From Suillus spraguei (lineage: Eukaryota; Basidiomycota; Agaricomycetes; Boletales; Suillaceae), in NCBI GenBank assembly GCA_016800925.1, contig JABCPU010000010.1, forward strand, positions 310,001 to 374,000: a DNA stretch of 64,000 nucleotides. Reading direction: 5' to 3'. Below are positions 1-12,250 of the stretch, in pieces. The notes beneath the pieces were generated by a model. The model searched no databases. It was not told the origin of the DNA and worked only from the letters and a program-made list of their open reading frames with translations. The stretch's first letter is position 1, and the number at the start of each line of letters is the position of its first letter. Both the position numbers and the translations under genes were made by a program.

Positions 1-1770
<1,770 letters not shown>

Positions 1771-2038
1771 TCAATTTCCGGCTCGTGTATGTATTGTTAT
1801 TCTGCATTTACGTATCTGCTGTATAATCACAGGGAATTTATTCACGTTCGGGCCTCCGACCAGTACTGTGAGAAAATCTTGACGTCTAGTAGTAACTGGG
1901 AAGCGGATCATCAAGTGCTTATTGAAGTGTCCGTTTCCATCCGCATAATAGCCTGAGACGTGCAAATCTAACGTTTAAATATTGTGAAACATTCATGTTT
2001 CCTTGCTCGCACTTTACAACACCCTACCTAGAACTATA

Positions 2039-3368
2039 ATGGCATCGGTCTCAGAACAACCCCCTAGCACGGATCTGATCACTTTGAGCAGGTGAGTGAA
2101 CTTGGTCATGTTCCGGTAGAGCGCGATGCTATATTGATGCCTTGCAGACATGTGATGGACGACCAGCTGCGACTGGGGACGACCGCCACAGGAGATCTCA
2201 CCCTTTTGCTCATCGCCATCCAAGTCACTAGCAAGTTCATCGCAACCAACGTACGAAAAGCCCGGCTCATCAACCTGTATGTAATTCAACTACACGAATG
2301 TTTGTATTTGGAACACCCCTGATATGATGTCCAGTGTCGGCCTTGCCGGCGAGACCAACGTCCAAGGCGAGGAACAGAAGAAGCTTGATATTCTATCCAA
2401 TGACATCATGGTCAACGCCCTGCGGGCGTCTGGAAAGACCGCAGTCTTGGTCTCAGAAGAGCTTGAGAATGCTATCATCATTGAGGAGAAAAACAAGGGA
2501 AAGTACTGCGTAGTTTTTGACCCGCTTGATGGCAGTAGCAACATCGATGCTGGTGTCAACATCGGGACTATCTTTGGCATTTACGCTGTGGTGCGTCTCT
2601 TGCATATCGCGATATCTTCATTGCTCTGATTTGCTTATGCAGAGACCGGACTCTAAAGGAACTATAGAGGATGTGCTCAGACCAGGGAATGAGATGGTCG
2701 CTGCAGGATACACGATGTTAGTGGTCCATACGAGCGACTTTGGACATGTTCTCACATCGATCTAGGTATGGTTCTTCAGCGAACTTGGTTCTTTCTACTG
2801 GGTCAGGTGTCAACGGCTACACTCTGGATGCCGCTCTAGGAGAGTTTATCCTCACTCACCCTGATGTAGGAAACCACCTCCTATCTTGCGTTCGGGATAA
2901 CGCTAATCTATCTACCAGATAAAAATACCTCCTCGTGGCAAAATTTACTCCTTCAACGAAGGCAACTCGATGTATTTTTACCCACCCGTGACCAACTATC
3001 TGAACTCGATCAAGTATCCGAAGAGTGGATCTCCTTATTCTGCTCGGTACATCGGGTCGATGGTTGCAGACGTGCATAGGACACTGCTGTACGGTGGGAT
3101 TTTTGGCTACCCTGACGACAAGAAAAGCAAGTCTGGGAAGTTGCGACTACTATATGAGGCATTTCCCATGGCTTTCCTGACCGAGCAGGTGTGTCCAAGG
3201 GTATATTCCGATTGGGCCAATACTAACCGCATTACAAAGGCCGGTGGAGTCGCGACTACGGGTACGAAGCGCATCCTCGACATCGTCCCAACGAGCATTC
3301 ATGAGCGGTGCTCTGTGTTCCTTGGGAGCCGGGATGATGTGCAGGATCTTATGAAATTCTATGCATAA
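2039..3368 (+). CDS. FBP1: Fructose-1,6-bisphosphatase
   Basis: Cytosolic gluconeogenic enzyme that hydrolyses fructose-1,6-bisphosphate to fructose-6-phosphate. Seven exons: 2039-2091, 2148-2276, 2335-2590, 2643-2716, 2766-2865, 2919-3188 and 3240-3368. All phases agree and give 336 residues, the usual family size. Visible signatures are the metal-binding [11 protein letters not shown], the [16 protein letters not shown] segment, the substrate-binding [22 protein letters not shown] region, and [13 protein letters not shown] followed after the last intron by AGGVATTGT. Start chosen at the ATG that opens an MASVSEQPP leader just before the conserved [10 protein letters not shown]. No frame breaks were seen. 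In fungi this gene is usually repressed by glucose; no specific element was recognised here. Confidence 0.96.
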
Positions 3369-4180
3369 TGAAGATTAGCAAGCAGCGAGATATGGTATTG
3401 TATTGAAGTATGTACTGCTATGGTCAATGGAATTAATTTCGTGAGTTAGTTTCGTCGGTAGCCTTGGCACAGCACGAGTTGATTTGATATCAAAAGTCCT
3501 CGGAAACATGCATGTTTTCGACAATAGGTTCATACTAGACCACTTGGAGGTTTTTGATCACCGGCAAGGCCTTCTGAAGCGCTAGCTTACAATACTGATT
3601 ACTCAGCATTAGAGAGGGCGTGTACAAAGATGCATGATATCGAATTTGCATGCTGACGAGATTTTTAAATCCTTTGGGTCTTCGGTCTTCGAATTGAATG
3701 AAATTTGACGCGATATTTGCGCTATAGCACGCACTGTTACCATCGTTGGGCCAAGAGACGTGTACAAGAGATTGTCGACAAGATATTAAATTTAATATTG
3801 GCAACATAGCCGCGATAATCATAAGGCGCTACTGTCCATCTTCGAGCCTTCATTCTCGACGAAAGAGCTCGGGAGATTGTCCGATAAGGCCTTGATCCTA
3901 CCGTGATTAAAGTGCTAAAAGTCGGTCCATCGGCGCCGTAGATGGTTCCTGGAATCACTTTGAAAATATTGTGCTGTCAGTGGTCACCTGCCTTGTCAGA
4001 CTCAGCCTTATCGTAAATTATTGGAAATTATTAGTCATATTTTGGTCAACAGTGGCTTAGTGAGCACGCAATAAGTACCAGAAATCTAATCAGTCTATTT
4101 TTCAACACACACCCACCAGCTCCCTTGGTACACGCATCGCCATTATCAATCATAGCTCACGCCATTTCGACTCATCATCC
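3369..4180. other. Intergenic, no gene recognised
   Basis: About 800 bp between FBP1 and the bZIP gene. Short minus-strand open frames exist (3535-3958) but show no family motif, and they are not linked by convincing splice sites. It probably holds the 3' region of FBP1 and the promoter of the bZIP gene. Confidence 0.5.
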
Positions 4181-5004
4181 ATGGCTCCGCTGAACTTACA
4201 GGGACTCAATCTCGTTCACAGTACTTCTCCTGCACCACAGGACACTCACGACCTACTAGCATCCTCACCATTCCCCGACTTCTCAGCCCACCTTGACTTG
4301 TGGACTAACCTTTCTTTTGAGACTGATGAGCCTCTCGCTCGTAACAAGGGAAAGAGAAAATCGGTAGACGAATCAGATGAAGACACCGCTACTGTATCTC
4401 CTTTAGGCCTTCCTACCCACGACGGCCATGAAAACGTAGTGCATCCCACAAGCACTACCATCAGTCCCCACTCTGACGCTCATGCGGCGCAGTTCGATCT
4501 CAATGCGTTGTTGGCAGGATTTGGCATTGACCCGATTTCACTTCCTCAATTGACGCCCGCACCGGCGGAGAATGTGGCGGCGCCTTCGCTTGCGCAGTTG
4601 CTTGCTTTGCATAATGCTCAAGGAGGGACTTATCTGTGCCCCCTCCTCCCCCTGTTGTACATGCACAGCCCTCACAGCCTGCTGCTAAGCGGGCTCGTAT
4701 TTCCAAAAGCTCGGCGTCTACAGAGACATTCGAGCCTGCATCCCCTGTTTCGCCCAGTGGAGAAGAGACCCAGGGTGATTTCACGAATCCGTTGTCCGCT
4801 GCGGAAGACAAGCGGCGCCGGAATACTGCTGCTAGCGCAAGGTTCAGATTGAAGAAGAAGGAACGGGAAGCTGCGCTTGAGCGACGCGCGAAAGAGCTTG
4901 AGGAACGTGTTGTGGAGCTGGAACGTGAGTGCGAGGGGCTCCGGAGAGAGAACGGGTGGTTGAAGGGGCTTGTTGTGGGCGTGACGGGCGCTGGTGCGAA
5001 ATAG
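4181..5004 (+). CDS. bZIP transcription factor, Cys-3/MetR-like (one frame break)
   Basis: Likely nuclear regulator of sulfur metabolism, by similarity to Neurospora Cys-3 and Aspergillus MetR. The N part (from ATG 4181) is a Ser/Pro/Asp-rich activation-like region. The C part holds the bZIP: EDKRRRNTAASARFRLKKKE is the basic region, followed by a short leucine zipper and ENGWLKGL, an order typical of the Cys-3/MetR family. The two halves lie in different frames. The break falls in a C5 run (4639-4643) within a proline stretch; one extra C would join them, and I found no intron with matching phase. This may be a sequencing error, see findings. The sulfur role is family inference only. Confidence 0.75.
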
Positions 5005-6189
5005 GGGGACAACTAACGGCGTAGGGCTGTATCTTGCAGAGTGAGACTTGAGTGCTCTGGGCGTCCGACGCCGGTGGGTTCTTGCCACATATCCCTTCGC
5101 GGGGTGATGGGGAGAGAAAGTTTGATGGGAGCTTGGCCTTCTATCACACGATAGTGTGACGTGGAGCATCTTGTAGAGACCACAAAGATGTTGGGCACCA
5201 TGAAGTAGACTCTGTATTATTATCGATAACTTTTTTGAACTGTTGTGATTTTTTTTACTGTACAAGCAGACACCTTCATAAACTCGATATTGATGCCAAT
5301 TTTCTTATCATGGCAGTGACAAGCATTGACAGTCGTGTGTTTGTGACCGGCTTATCTTGTATCACATGTGCGTTGTTACCTAAATTAGACCTTTATCGCA
5401 TTCTTGATTTAGCAACTGAGGTCCGTGCACTGATAAAGAATATATAAAAGGAGGGTGCGAACGAAATGAATCCTTACCACTCTGGCCTTTTGGCTTAGAT
5501 CAAGTGTAGTATCTGTTCTTAATAGTTTAACCACTATTATGAGGGCACCGCCCTCATTCTTTGGTTATCAAATTTTTGCCGCCCTTGTCCTCTCGAGCTC
5601 TGCTTGCAACTTGAGGGGTGTGATGACCTTGCTACTGCACTATCGGCTTGTGTCGTCGGGGTTCCTTTTTTTAGGAGTTCTTCGTCTCTTTGTCATGATG
5701 GCTAAAACATGGTCATTTGACTGTGTATGGCCCTTGACAAACAGATCATGAACCCTCCGTCTTTGTCTGTTACTTTGTAGTCCTCAAGATGCTTTGAGCT
5801 ACGTAGTGCTTTGTAGCAATGGAAGCGCAGTGTGTACAGTAGCTGGCGTAGCACGTAGTAGCAAGTCAAACTAATCGATTTAAGTTAAAACAAATCCTGA
5901 AGTTCAAGCCAGTACGGAGGTTTTAGTTCTTCCAGCTGCTACTTGCTGTACTGTTGTTTCAAAAGAAGTACTGTGCTACGCAATGCTACGAGTCACTGCG
6001 CTCGGCAGTGGGTTTCCTGATGAGCCTTGTCTTACAAATATCTGTGAATCATATTTTGTTTGCGGAGTCAGGGATTGGCGCCTGCGCCGCTACCGATTTA
6101 TTTCGTTGTCCGCGCAAATGGTGTCATTGCCATGAACCGGATAAGAGAGAGTGGCTACTTGAAACTTGTGCACTCAGGTCATCCTTACC
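5005..6189. other. Intergenic, no gene recognised
   Basis: About 1.2 kb. Short open frames (for example 5235-5447 and 5539-5751) show no conserved motif and no plausible splice partners. I see neither repeats nor RNA genes here. Confidence 0.5.
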
Positions 6190-6874
6190 ATGGGCACAGG
6201 CCTACCACTATGGCTCAAATTTCTCAATCAAGTATGTGCCGACTTGTATCGACCGAAAGGAAGTGTTGAATCAAATTTCTACAGACGTCTAAAATTGTGA
6301 CCGTGTTAACAACTGCAGTCCTTCTCTATACCCGCTCTGCAAGTGTCGCATATGTTGGGGGCGGCGCACTCTTATGCGGAGGACTTTCCAAGCTTATAAG
6401 GATGGCAATACGACAGGAGCGCCCACCACTGCACTCCGGGCGAAAAGTCAGCTATGGGTACGCAAATTCGATCCATTTCCAGCGATGCACAGTCTAATTG
6501 CATTGTCAACACCCTTCTGCAGGATGCCTAGCTCACATGCATCCACATGCACCTTCCTCGCCACATATATTACGATCGCTTGCCTCCAGTTACCTGTCCT
6601 TCCTACCTTACCCAGCTCCGTTATCTTTGCTCCGGTGGTCATCTTACCATGGACGTTCATGATAGTCATGTCAAGGGTCTGGTTGGGTCACCACACATGG
6701 TCGCAAGTTGCAGTGGGAGCCTCGCTTGGAGTCTGTTGCGCTAGCTTTTGGTTCAAGTTATGGGTGGATGATACTGCTGGCATCAAGACAATTGCATTGC
6801 AAGTCGAAACGATGGTAAATTGGACAATATTCATGATTTCAGGAGTGCCTATCCCTACACTTAGAGACATTTAG
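6190..6874 (+). CDS. PAP2-superfamily phosphatase, dolichyldiphosphatase-like
   Basis: Predicted membrane phosphatase, most like dolichyl-diphosphatase (CAX4/DOLPP1), which recycles dolichyl diphosphate in the ER. Exons 6190-6231, 6285-6457 and 6523-6874 join in phase into 188 residues. All three PAP2 motifs are visible: KLIRMAIRQERP (motif 1), YGMPSSHAS (motif 2, split by intron 2) and SRVWLGHHTWSQ (motif 3). The HTWSQV context, with Gln where many PAP2 enzymes have Asp, is the DOLPP1 pattern. Several hydrophobic helices follow. The N-terminus is short: DOLPP1 proteins carry about 40 more residues with a transmembrane helix before motif 1, and I could not find such an exon upstream. The start is therefore tentative. 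Another PAP2 lipid phosphatase is possible. Confidence 0.75.
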
Positions 6875-7044
6875 GTCATGGTCCACAGCGTTGCTCAACC
6901 ATAAATGATGACTTGTACTTGATTCGCACTGCAATTTTACAAGCGCTGCCCACGACCTACTGCCCTCCTGGACTGTAAGCAACTGCTTTTTCGTGGTTTA
7001 ATTCTCTTCCTGTACAACCGCGAACATAACTATATTCATGAACC

Positions 7045-8560
7045 ATGAGCAACTCTCCACAAGACAGAGGTGGTAGCTGCGGTGGTTCCCCTAGTGGCAC
7101 TCGAGGGAGCGGCGGTAGATTTGGTGCAGGAAGAGGCTCTATAGCTACGAGTGGCGGGTATGGCGGTGGTTCTAAGGTTGAGTCTTTCGATCCGGGCCCT
7201 ACATCTGTAGACCAACATTTGGCAATCTTGGACCAATTGGTCTATTCTTTTACAAAACTCGCCTTCAACCCTGACCACCCTCACTGGCCTGGCTACAGCA
7301 CCCTCGGCCGCCAAAGTACATTGCGGGCTAATTTCTTTTCCATAAAGCTTCCCAAACGATGACTCATTTACGACTACCATATTGAGATTACGCCCATCCA
7401 CATCGTCAAGCGTGTTCGTGCGCGCCTACAAGGCTAGAGAGTGTCTGTCGCCCATGAGAAGCTTGTATCTCCCAAGAAGATGCCTCGGCTCCTTGCATGC
7501 GAGCCCTGTATTACGAGGAAGGGGAAGCTGGCCCTAATGCCCGCATACTTTCGCAATTACTCACACGGGTGACTTGGATATTGCGTAGCTCACGAAGTAA
7601 GCTATGAAAGCTACCTCATTTTTTTTTCATGTTAAATTATGGTGGCCAGGTATCTCAGCGGCAACATTGAGTCACGGGACTTTAACCTTCGGCCATTGCA
7701 GATCTGTACTTCAAACACATGCGATGGGTACCGGTGTTCTATGAGGAACTTATGGTGGAAGTCGATGCCTATATGACTGACTTCTACAACCCAGGCAACT
7801 TTGCCAATGCCATCATTTAGTTCAGCTGGTCATCCAATGAGTGTCGCTCTAATGCTCACCCCTTGTTTGTAGATGACTACAGACCTGACTGGAATGATGA
7901 TAGAGCGCCTCGTATGTTAGAATCAGAAGAATCGAGCCCTGCCAGACTGAATCTTTGTTTATAGGGAGGGTGTCTGAAGTGAGATGGGCTTTCCTTTCGA
8001 TCTTAACGTTGCTTGCTAATTTTGAACGGACAAAGCTAACTCAATGCTGTGCTAGAAGAAGAGTTTCCTAAGATGTTGGAGGCATTTAAGAGAGTTCTCC
8101 AAAACGAAGCCGTATCGCCCAGCATCGACGATCATCATTCGTGGAAAGCGCCGCAGTGCCAAGTTCTGGCCGACCGAGTCCCAGTTTGCGGACCTAAACG
8201 GTCACACTCACTCAGGAATCGTCCTCGATAGAAAGCGTCATTGCAATGTACAGCCCTTCTACTTGACCACAAGTTGATCCTTTTAACATTTTGTTTACTG
8301 TAGATCCGACTTTTGACTTTTTACCTTCAAACTCATGCCGGCTTGCAAGGCCACATGAGGGCAACTAACTACACAGTGTTGCATGACGAGAACCACCTTG
8401 CCGCAGATGAAGTGCAGCAGGGTACATGCATTGCAAATTACCTATACGCTCGTGCCGATAAGGCGGTGAGTCTCGTCCCAGCCACATACTACGCTGATTG
8501 GGCTTGTATAAGAGGGATATGTTACTTGAACGACTTCTTGAGTACCGATGACAAGGTATC
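7045..8560 (+). pseudogene. Decayed Argonaute gene (PAZ and MID lost)
   Basis: Remnant of a QDE-2-type Argonaute, the small-RNA-guided effector of RNA silencing. The Gly-rich N-terminus and start of the N domain are readable from 7045 (HPHWPGYSTLGRQ, LRANFF.IKLPK). A TGA at 7360-7362 interrupts it just before LIYDYHIEITP, and further stops and shifts follow, including a TAG in TGDLDIA near 7580. A linker-1 segment (YLSGNIESRDFN; MTDFYNPGNFAN) lies at 7651-7820. Only about 150 bp later comes late PIWI sequence: YREGV, LEEEFPKMLEAFKRV, TIIIRGKR, then HAGLQGHMRATNYTVLHDEN and KAVSLVPATYYADWACIRG to about 8540. PAZ, MID and early PIWI are absent. The catalytic DGVSE Asp reads Glu, and the final catalytic His (HYTVL in relatives) reads Asn. 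Old intron borders persist. Confidence 0.9.
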
Positions 8561-8599
8561 TGATAAGCTCTGCCGCGATAAGAACAGGGAAGGGGAAAG

Positions 8600-9118
8600 T
8601 AAAGGAAGGTAAACAAGAGAAGATGTGTGTTTGAGGCGGTGAAGGAAGCATGGGGAGAAGGCGTGCATCCTGGCTTGCGCGGGAGCATGCTTTATATCTG
8701 ATGGGGGTTACTGGGAGTCGTACCAAGTGCATACGGTTTGTTCAAAGTGAGTGATCTTTCGGCTGTGTTTCTTCTGCTCATTCTGTTCCAGAATGTTTAA
8801 ATGTTTTTTTTTGATACAACGTTGCCGTCTTGAAGTAATTCTATTCTACGTGCGGCTGTTAGATCCTTTTTGTTCAATTGTTCCCCCATCCTTGTTGTCA
8901 GATAGAAATTAATATGCAATAAATGCGTTTACTTGAGACATTCCTCCTGCAACGGTTTCCGGATGTGTTGATATAGACCTTATTAGACTTAGCTAACTAC
9001 TGAATTGGTACTAATTTCATGTCGCGTGACCGACGCGTTACGTGTGACGCGCCTCCTTGAAAGCACGCAGTTTCAGTTCTCGGATTTCTTTTTACTTGTT
9101 CTTTGTCCAAAATCGAAA
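8600..9118. other. Intergenic, no gene recognised
   Basis: About 0.5 kb between the Argonaute relic and the Nur1-like gene. It presumably contains the promoter of the latter. No motif or repeat stood out. Confidence 0.45.
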
Positions 9119-10487
9119 ATGAGCCTGCGCCGATTTGCTCAGGCCAATCATGCCGCAAATACTCCAGGTTCACCGCACTCTCCGTCACCTAGACTGAATG
9201 GTGCAATCCATACTCCAGTCACACCCCGCACACGCGTGTCATATGTTCAATCTCCATCTTCTACTCCCTCCATATCCTCCTCCACGCCATTTGACTGGGA
9301 TGCTGCACGGTCAAGGAGACCACCACCTTATGCTTCGCCTCTTAGCGCAAAGCGTAAATCTCGTATGAGTTCCGTCCCGGATGGGCTCAGGCCGCTGCCA
9401 AAGAAAGTTGTGAAAAAGAAAGGCATGTTTGAGAGGTCAGTGATTGTTCCGAGCGTTTCTCCATCGTTAATCAATGATTTATTAATGCGTTTGTCATTGC
9501 ACAGAATCACAGAGTTACCTTCACGGATTATGTTCGAGATCTCATTATTTCCTCACAACTTACCGATGCCAGCTCCGAGAACGACCGGATGGCTCGTTGG
9601 GTCTAGCATACACCTGCTGCACCTTTGTCTGCGTGTATCTCAGATACGTGCCACAGCTGACTCAGACATCGGCTGGGAAGACTTGTATTGGGAACGTAGC
9701 CAGCAAAGTTGGTTTGATTGGGTAAGCTACGCTCGACAATGGATCTTACACATCCTTACATACCTCTCGCAGACCATTCCGATGACAGGCATTCTGTTGG
9801 TTGCTTCGACATTGAATGCAATGCACTTTTTCACGCAAAGCAAAACGTATCGCCTTCATCGTCGAACCAAGGCGGACCCCGTATCCTCGCCACATACTAC
9901 GTTTGTAACCTCTCCCGTACGTGTGCGACCCCTTTCTTCCGACGAGCCTTCCCCAATGGCCTCTTTCAAAACGCGCATCTTGCGCGTGATAAAAGCCGTC
10001 GTCATTTTCCTATGGACTTGTTTCATCTCCTTCTGGAAATTTCTGCTCGGTATTTCTACGCCCACGCCTTCATCGTCTTCACCCGCCCGAGGAGCACCTG
10101 CAGATCAAATTCAACAGCTTGAGGTCTGGACTCCGGGAGAGCTTGAGCGCGTGCTTCTCAGCGTATATTCCCCTGTTCATGCTCTCATATGGATGTCTAC
10201 GGGTCCTACAAATTGGATACTTATGACTGCTGTAATGGGTGCCGTGGGCGTGCAAACCAGCCTTCTCATACAAGCTTATGAGGGTCTTGTGAAGGACCGT
10301 GCTATTCTTGCTGCTGAAGTCATGCATGAATATAACGAAGGAGTGAGTTATCATCGGGTCTCTAGTAGGACGTTCCCCGTTGACATGATCTTTATTTCAG
10401 TTTGTGTATCCGCGAATGAATATTGTGAAGAAAGACGTCGCTGTCATGACGCATCAATCGGAGATGATAAATATCTGGGAAGACTAG
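9119..10487 (+). CDS. Nur1/Mug154-like nuclear rim protein
   Basis: Predicted nuclear-envelope membrane protein of the Nur1/Mug154 family (DUF2418), which in yeast helps tether rDNA and heterochromatin to the nuclear rim. Exons 9119-9435, 9505-10342 and 10401-10487 join in phase to 413 residues. The N-terminus is Ser/Pro-rich and basic (SAKRKSRMSS, KKVVKKKG). Hydrophobic helices follow: one around the GWLVGSSIHLLHLCL segment, one at LTYLSQTIPMTGILLVAS, one at VIKAVVIFLWTCFISFWKFLL, and one near WILMTAVMGAVG. The conserved C-terminal block is VMHEYNEG joined after the last intron to FVYPRMNIVKKDVAVMTHQ. Start taken at ATG 9119 because upstream codons look non-coding. The family call rests on the C-terminal block and helix layout. 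Confidence 0.7.
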
Positions 10488-12140
10488 CGATCCCAGATCA
10501 TTTCAGAAATAGCTACAAGTCATCCATGAGAAACTATACCTGCATGTAGATTGGACTATCATCAGTACATTCATTCACCTATTCTGCCCGAGACGGCAAG
10601 ACCTGATATATATATTGATCTGCATATTCTATTCGTACCAGCTTGCCCTCAGCTCGTACTACTCTTGATCACTCCCGTATTATTCCCCTAGTATATTACT
10701 CACCCAGAATTCCGTGCTTTAAGCTTGTCAATCATCGATTGAGCTCCATTCTTTTGTACACTACTCTTAATTTTACACGCAATTAGATGTGAAGCAACAA
10801 GGACTGAAACTAGTTACTTGACTGAAGCTGCTGGCTGAAGCCTTTTATGATGTAACTTGGTCAGACTGCCGCCCGCGCATAACCGTTACACCCATACTGA
10901 AAGCTTAGTCATTAGCGACTGTCAGGGGAACTCAGTATATCCTCAGGACTCAGAATATTAGGGTGAATGGTGCTGCATGGCAATGTAGTTGCAAGAGCGA
11001 GAAGACCAGGTCGTCAGCTGGACACGATTTTCCACAAAGTACTATTCTTGAATGGTAACGACCATCGCTACCGTTAAGGATTGGTAGTCCGGGCCGGGGT
11101 TGATCACTCAGTTGAAACTCCTCCGGGTCAGTATTGAATGCGCTCACTTTTCTGCACGATCCTCCACCTCGTTTGAGCACAAGTTGACCAGATGCGGCTG
11201 TCTCCGCAAGAAACGCTGACTGCCAGCTCCATTGTAAATATCCCCGCCGCCTTCAGATTTCAGGTAAAAACTGTGAAAGTATTTAAGTAATTAATGCAGA
11301 TAGCCCTGAGAAAATTTAACATGTAATGCGATAGCCGCACAAGGCTAGCCTAGAATATTATAGTCACAAGTGCAGTGCTCCTTGCTCCTGCACACCTTAC
11401 AGTCTTTTGCGCCCACTGCTGCCACACCCATTTGATCCTGCATAGATACCATTCTGCCAAGGTATTCTTATAGGAATGTCGGACACAAATTCGATAAAGG
11501 TCACTCTCTTTGCGTTGAGGTAGTGGTCGCTGCCGTAAGTACGATCACGGAGTCGCGATTCATCACCCACCGACCTTTATGAAAGCTGTATGAATGCAAG
11601 GGGGGAGCGCACTAGAGCCAATCTGATACCCAACGATGCTCCATGCAGTGACTTCACAACGCAGCTAATGAACTTATTTTCAGTTTAGCGGGCTAGCGGA
11701 GATACGCAGCTACGCTACCACGCTGTGTACTAGATCCATCGTATCGATGGCGTTGGAAACACCAAAACCATTCTGTTGTGTATACTGCAATAGGACGAAG
11801 CTCGTGCTGTCATCCTAGCGATCGGTTCATCTCACGGGATCTGTCGATAATATCTTGCAATGCATGAAATGATACGTTTGCAAATGGAGCACACTGATGT
11901 TCAACTCACCTGGGTTCCTCAGAGACGGTGTGTGATAGTACGGTGACTTTTCATGTTGTTACAAGTCAGCTCTGTGCTGACATATTGCAGGACTTATGTT
12001 TCGCATGATTTCGTTGACAATTATAGCCCGCCCAGTGATCCGAGCGGTGCATACCGCGATGACATGCGACTTATTAGCCCAGCCATTGTGCTAGTACATT
12101 ATTGCGTAAGCTCATTGCAGTGCTGCTCCATTGTGAGTCC
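10488..12140. other. Long intergenic stretch, no gene recognised
   Basis: About 1.65 kb upstream of the atromentin synthetase. The usual partner genes (aminotransferase, alcohol dehydrogenase) are not here. A minus-strand open frame of 76 codons at 10950-11180 has no recognisable motif. This is probably upstream regulatory DNA and relic sequence. Confidence 0.5.
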
Positions 12141-12151
12141 CGACTTCGTAG

Positions 12152-12158
12152 TATATAA
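12152..12158 (+). promoter_or_regulatory. TATA box of the atromentin synthetase gene
   Basis: TATATAA lies 93 bp before the ATG at 12251, a reasonable spacing for a fungal core promoter with a short 5' leader. It is seen directly; function is inferred. Confidence 0.5.
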
Positions 12159-12250
12159 GCTCGGACGTCCAAGGACATCCATACTCACTATCCTAGACAC
12201 CGTTTCCTATCCTTGTACCGTTTTAGAACTTAACTTAGACACATCTCGCA

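Noticed and set aside
3535..3958. Two overlapping minus-strand open frames
   Set aside because: No recognisable motif, no splice sites linking them, and composition like the surrounding spacer.
5539..5751. 70-codon hydrophobic plus-strand open frame
   Set aside because: Leu/Phe-rich by base composition only. It has no conserved motif, no neighbouring exons and no clear start context.
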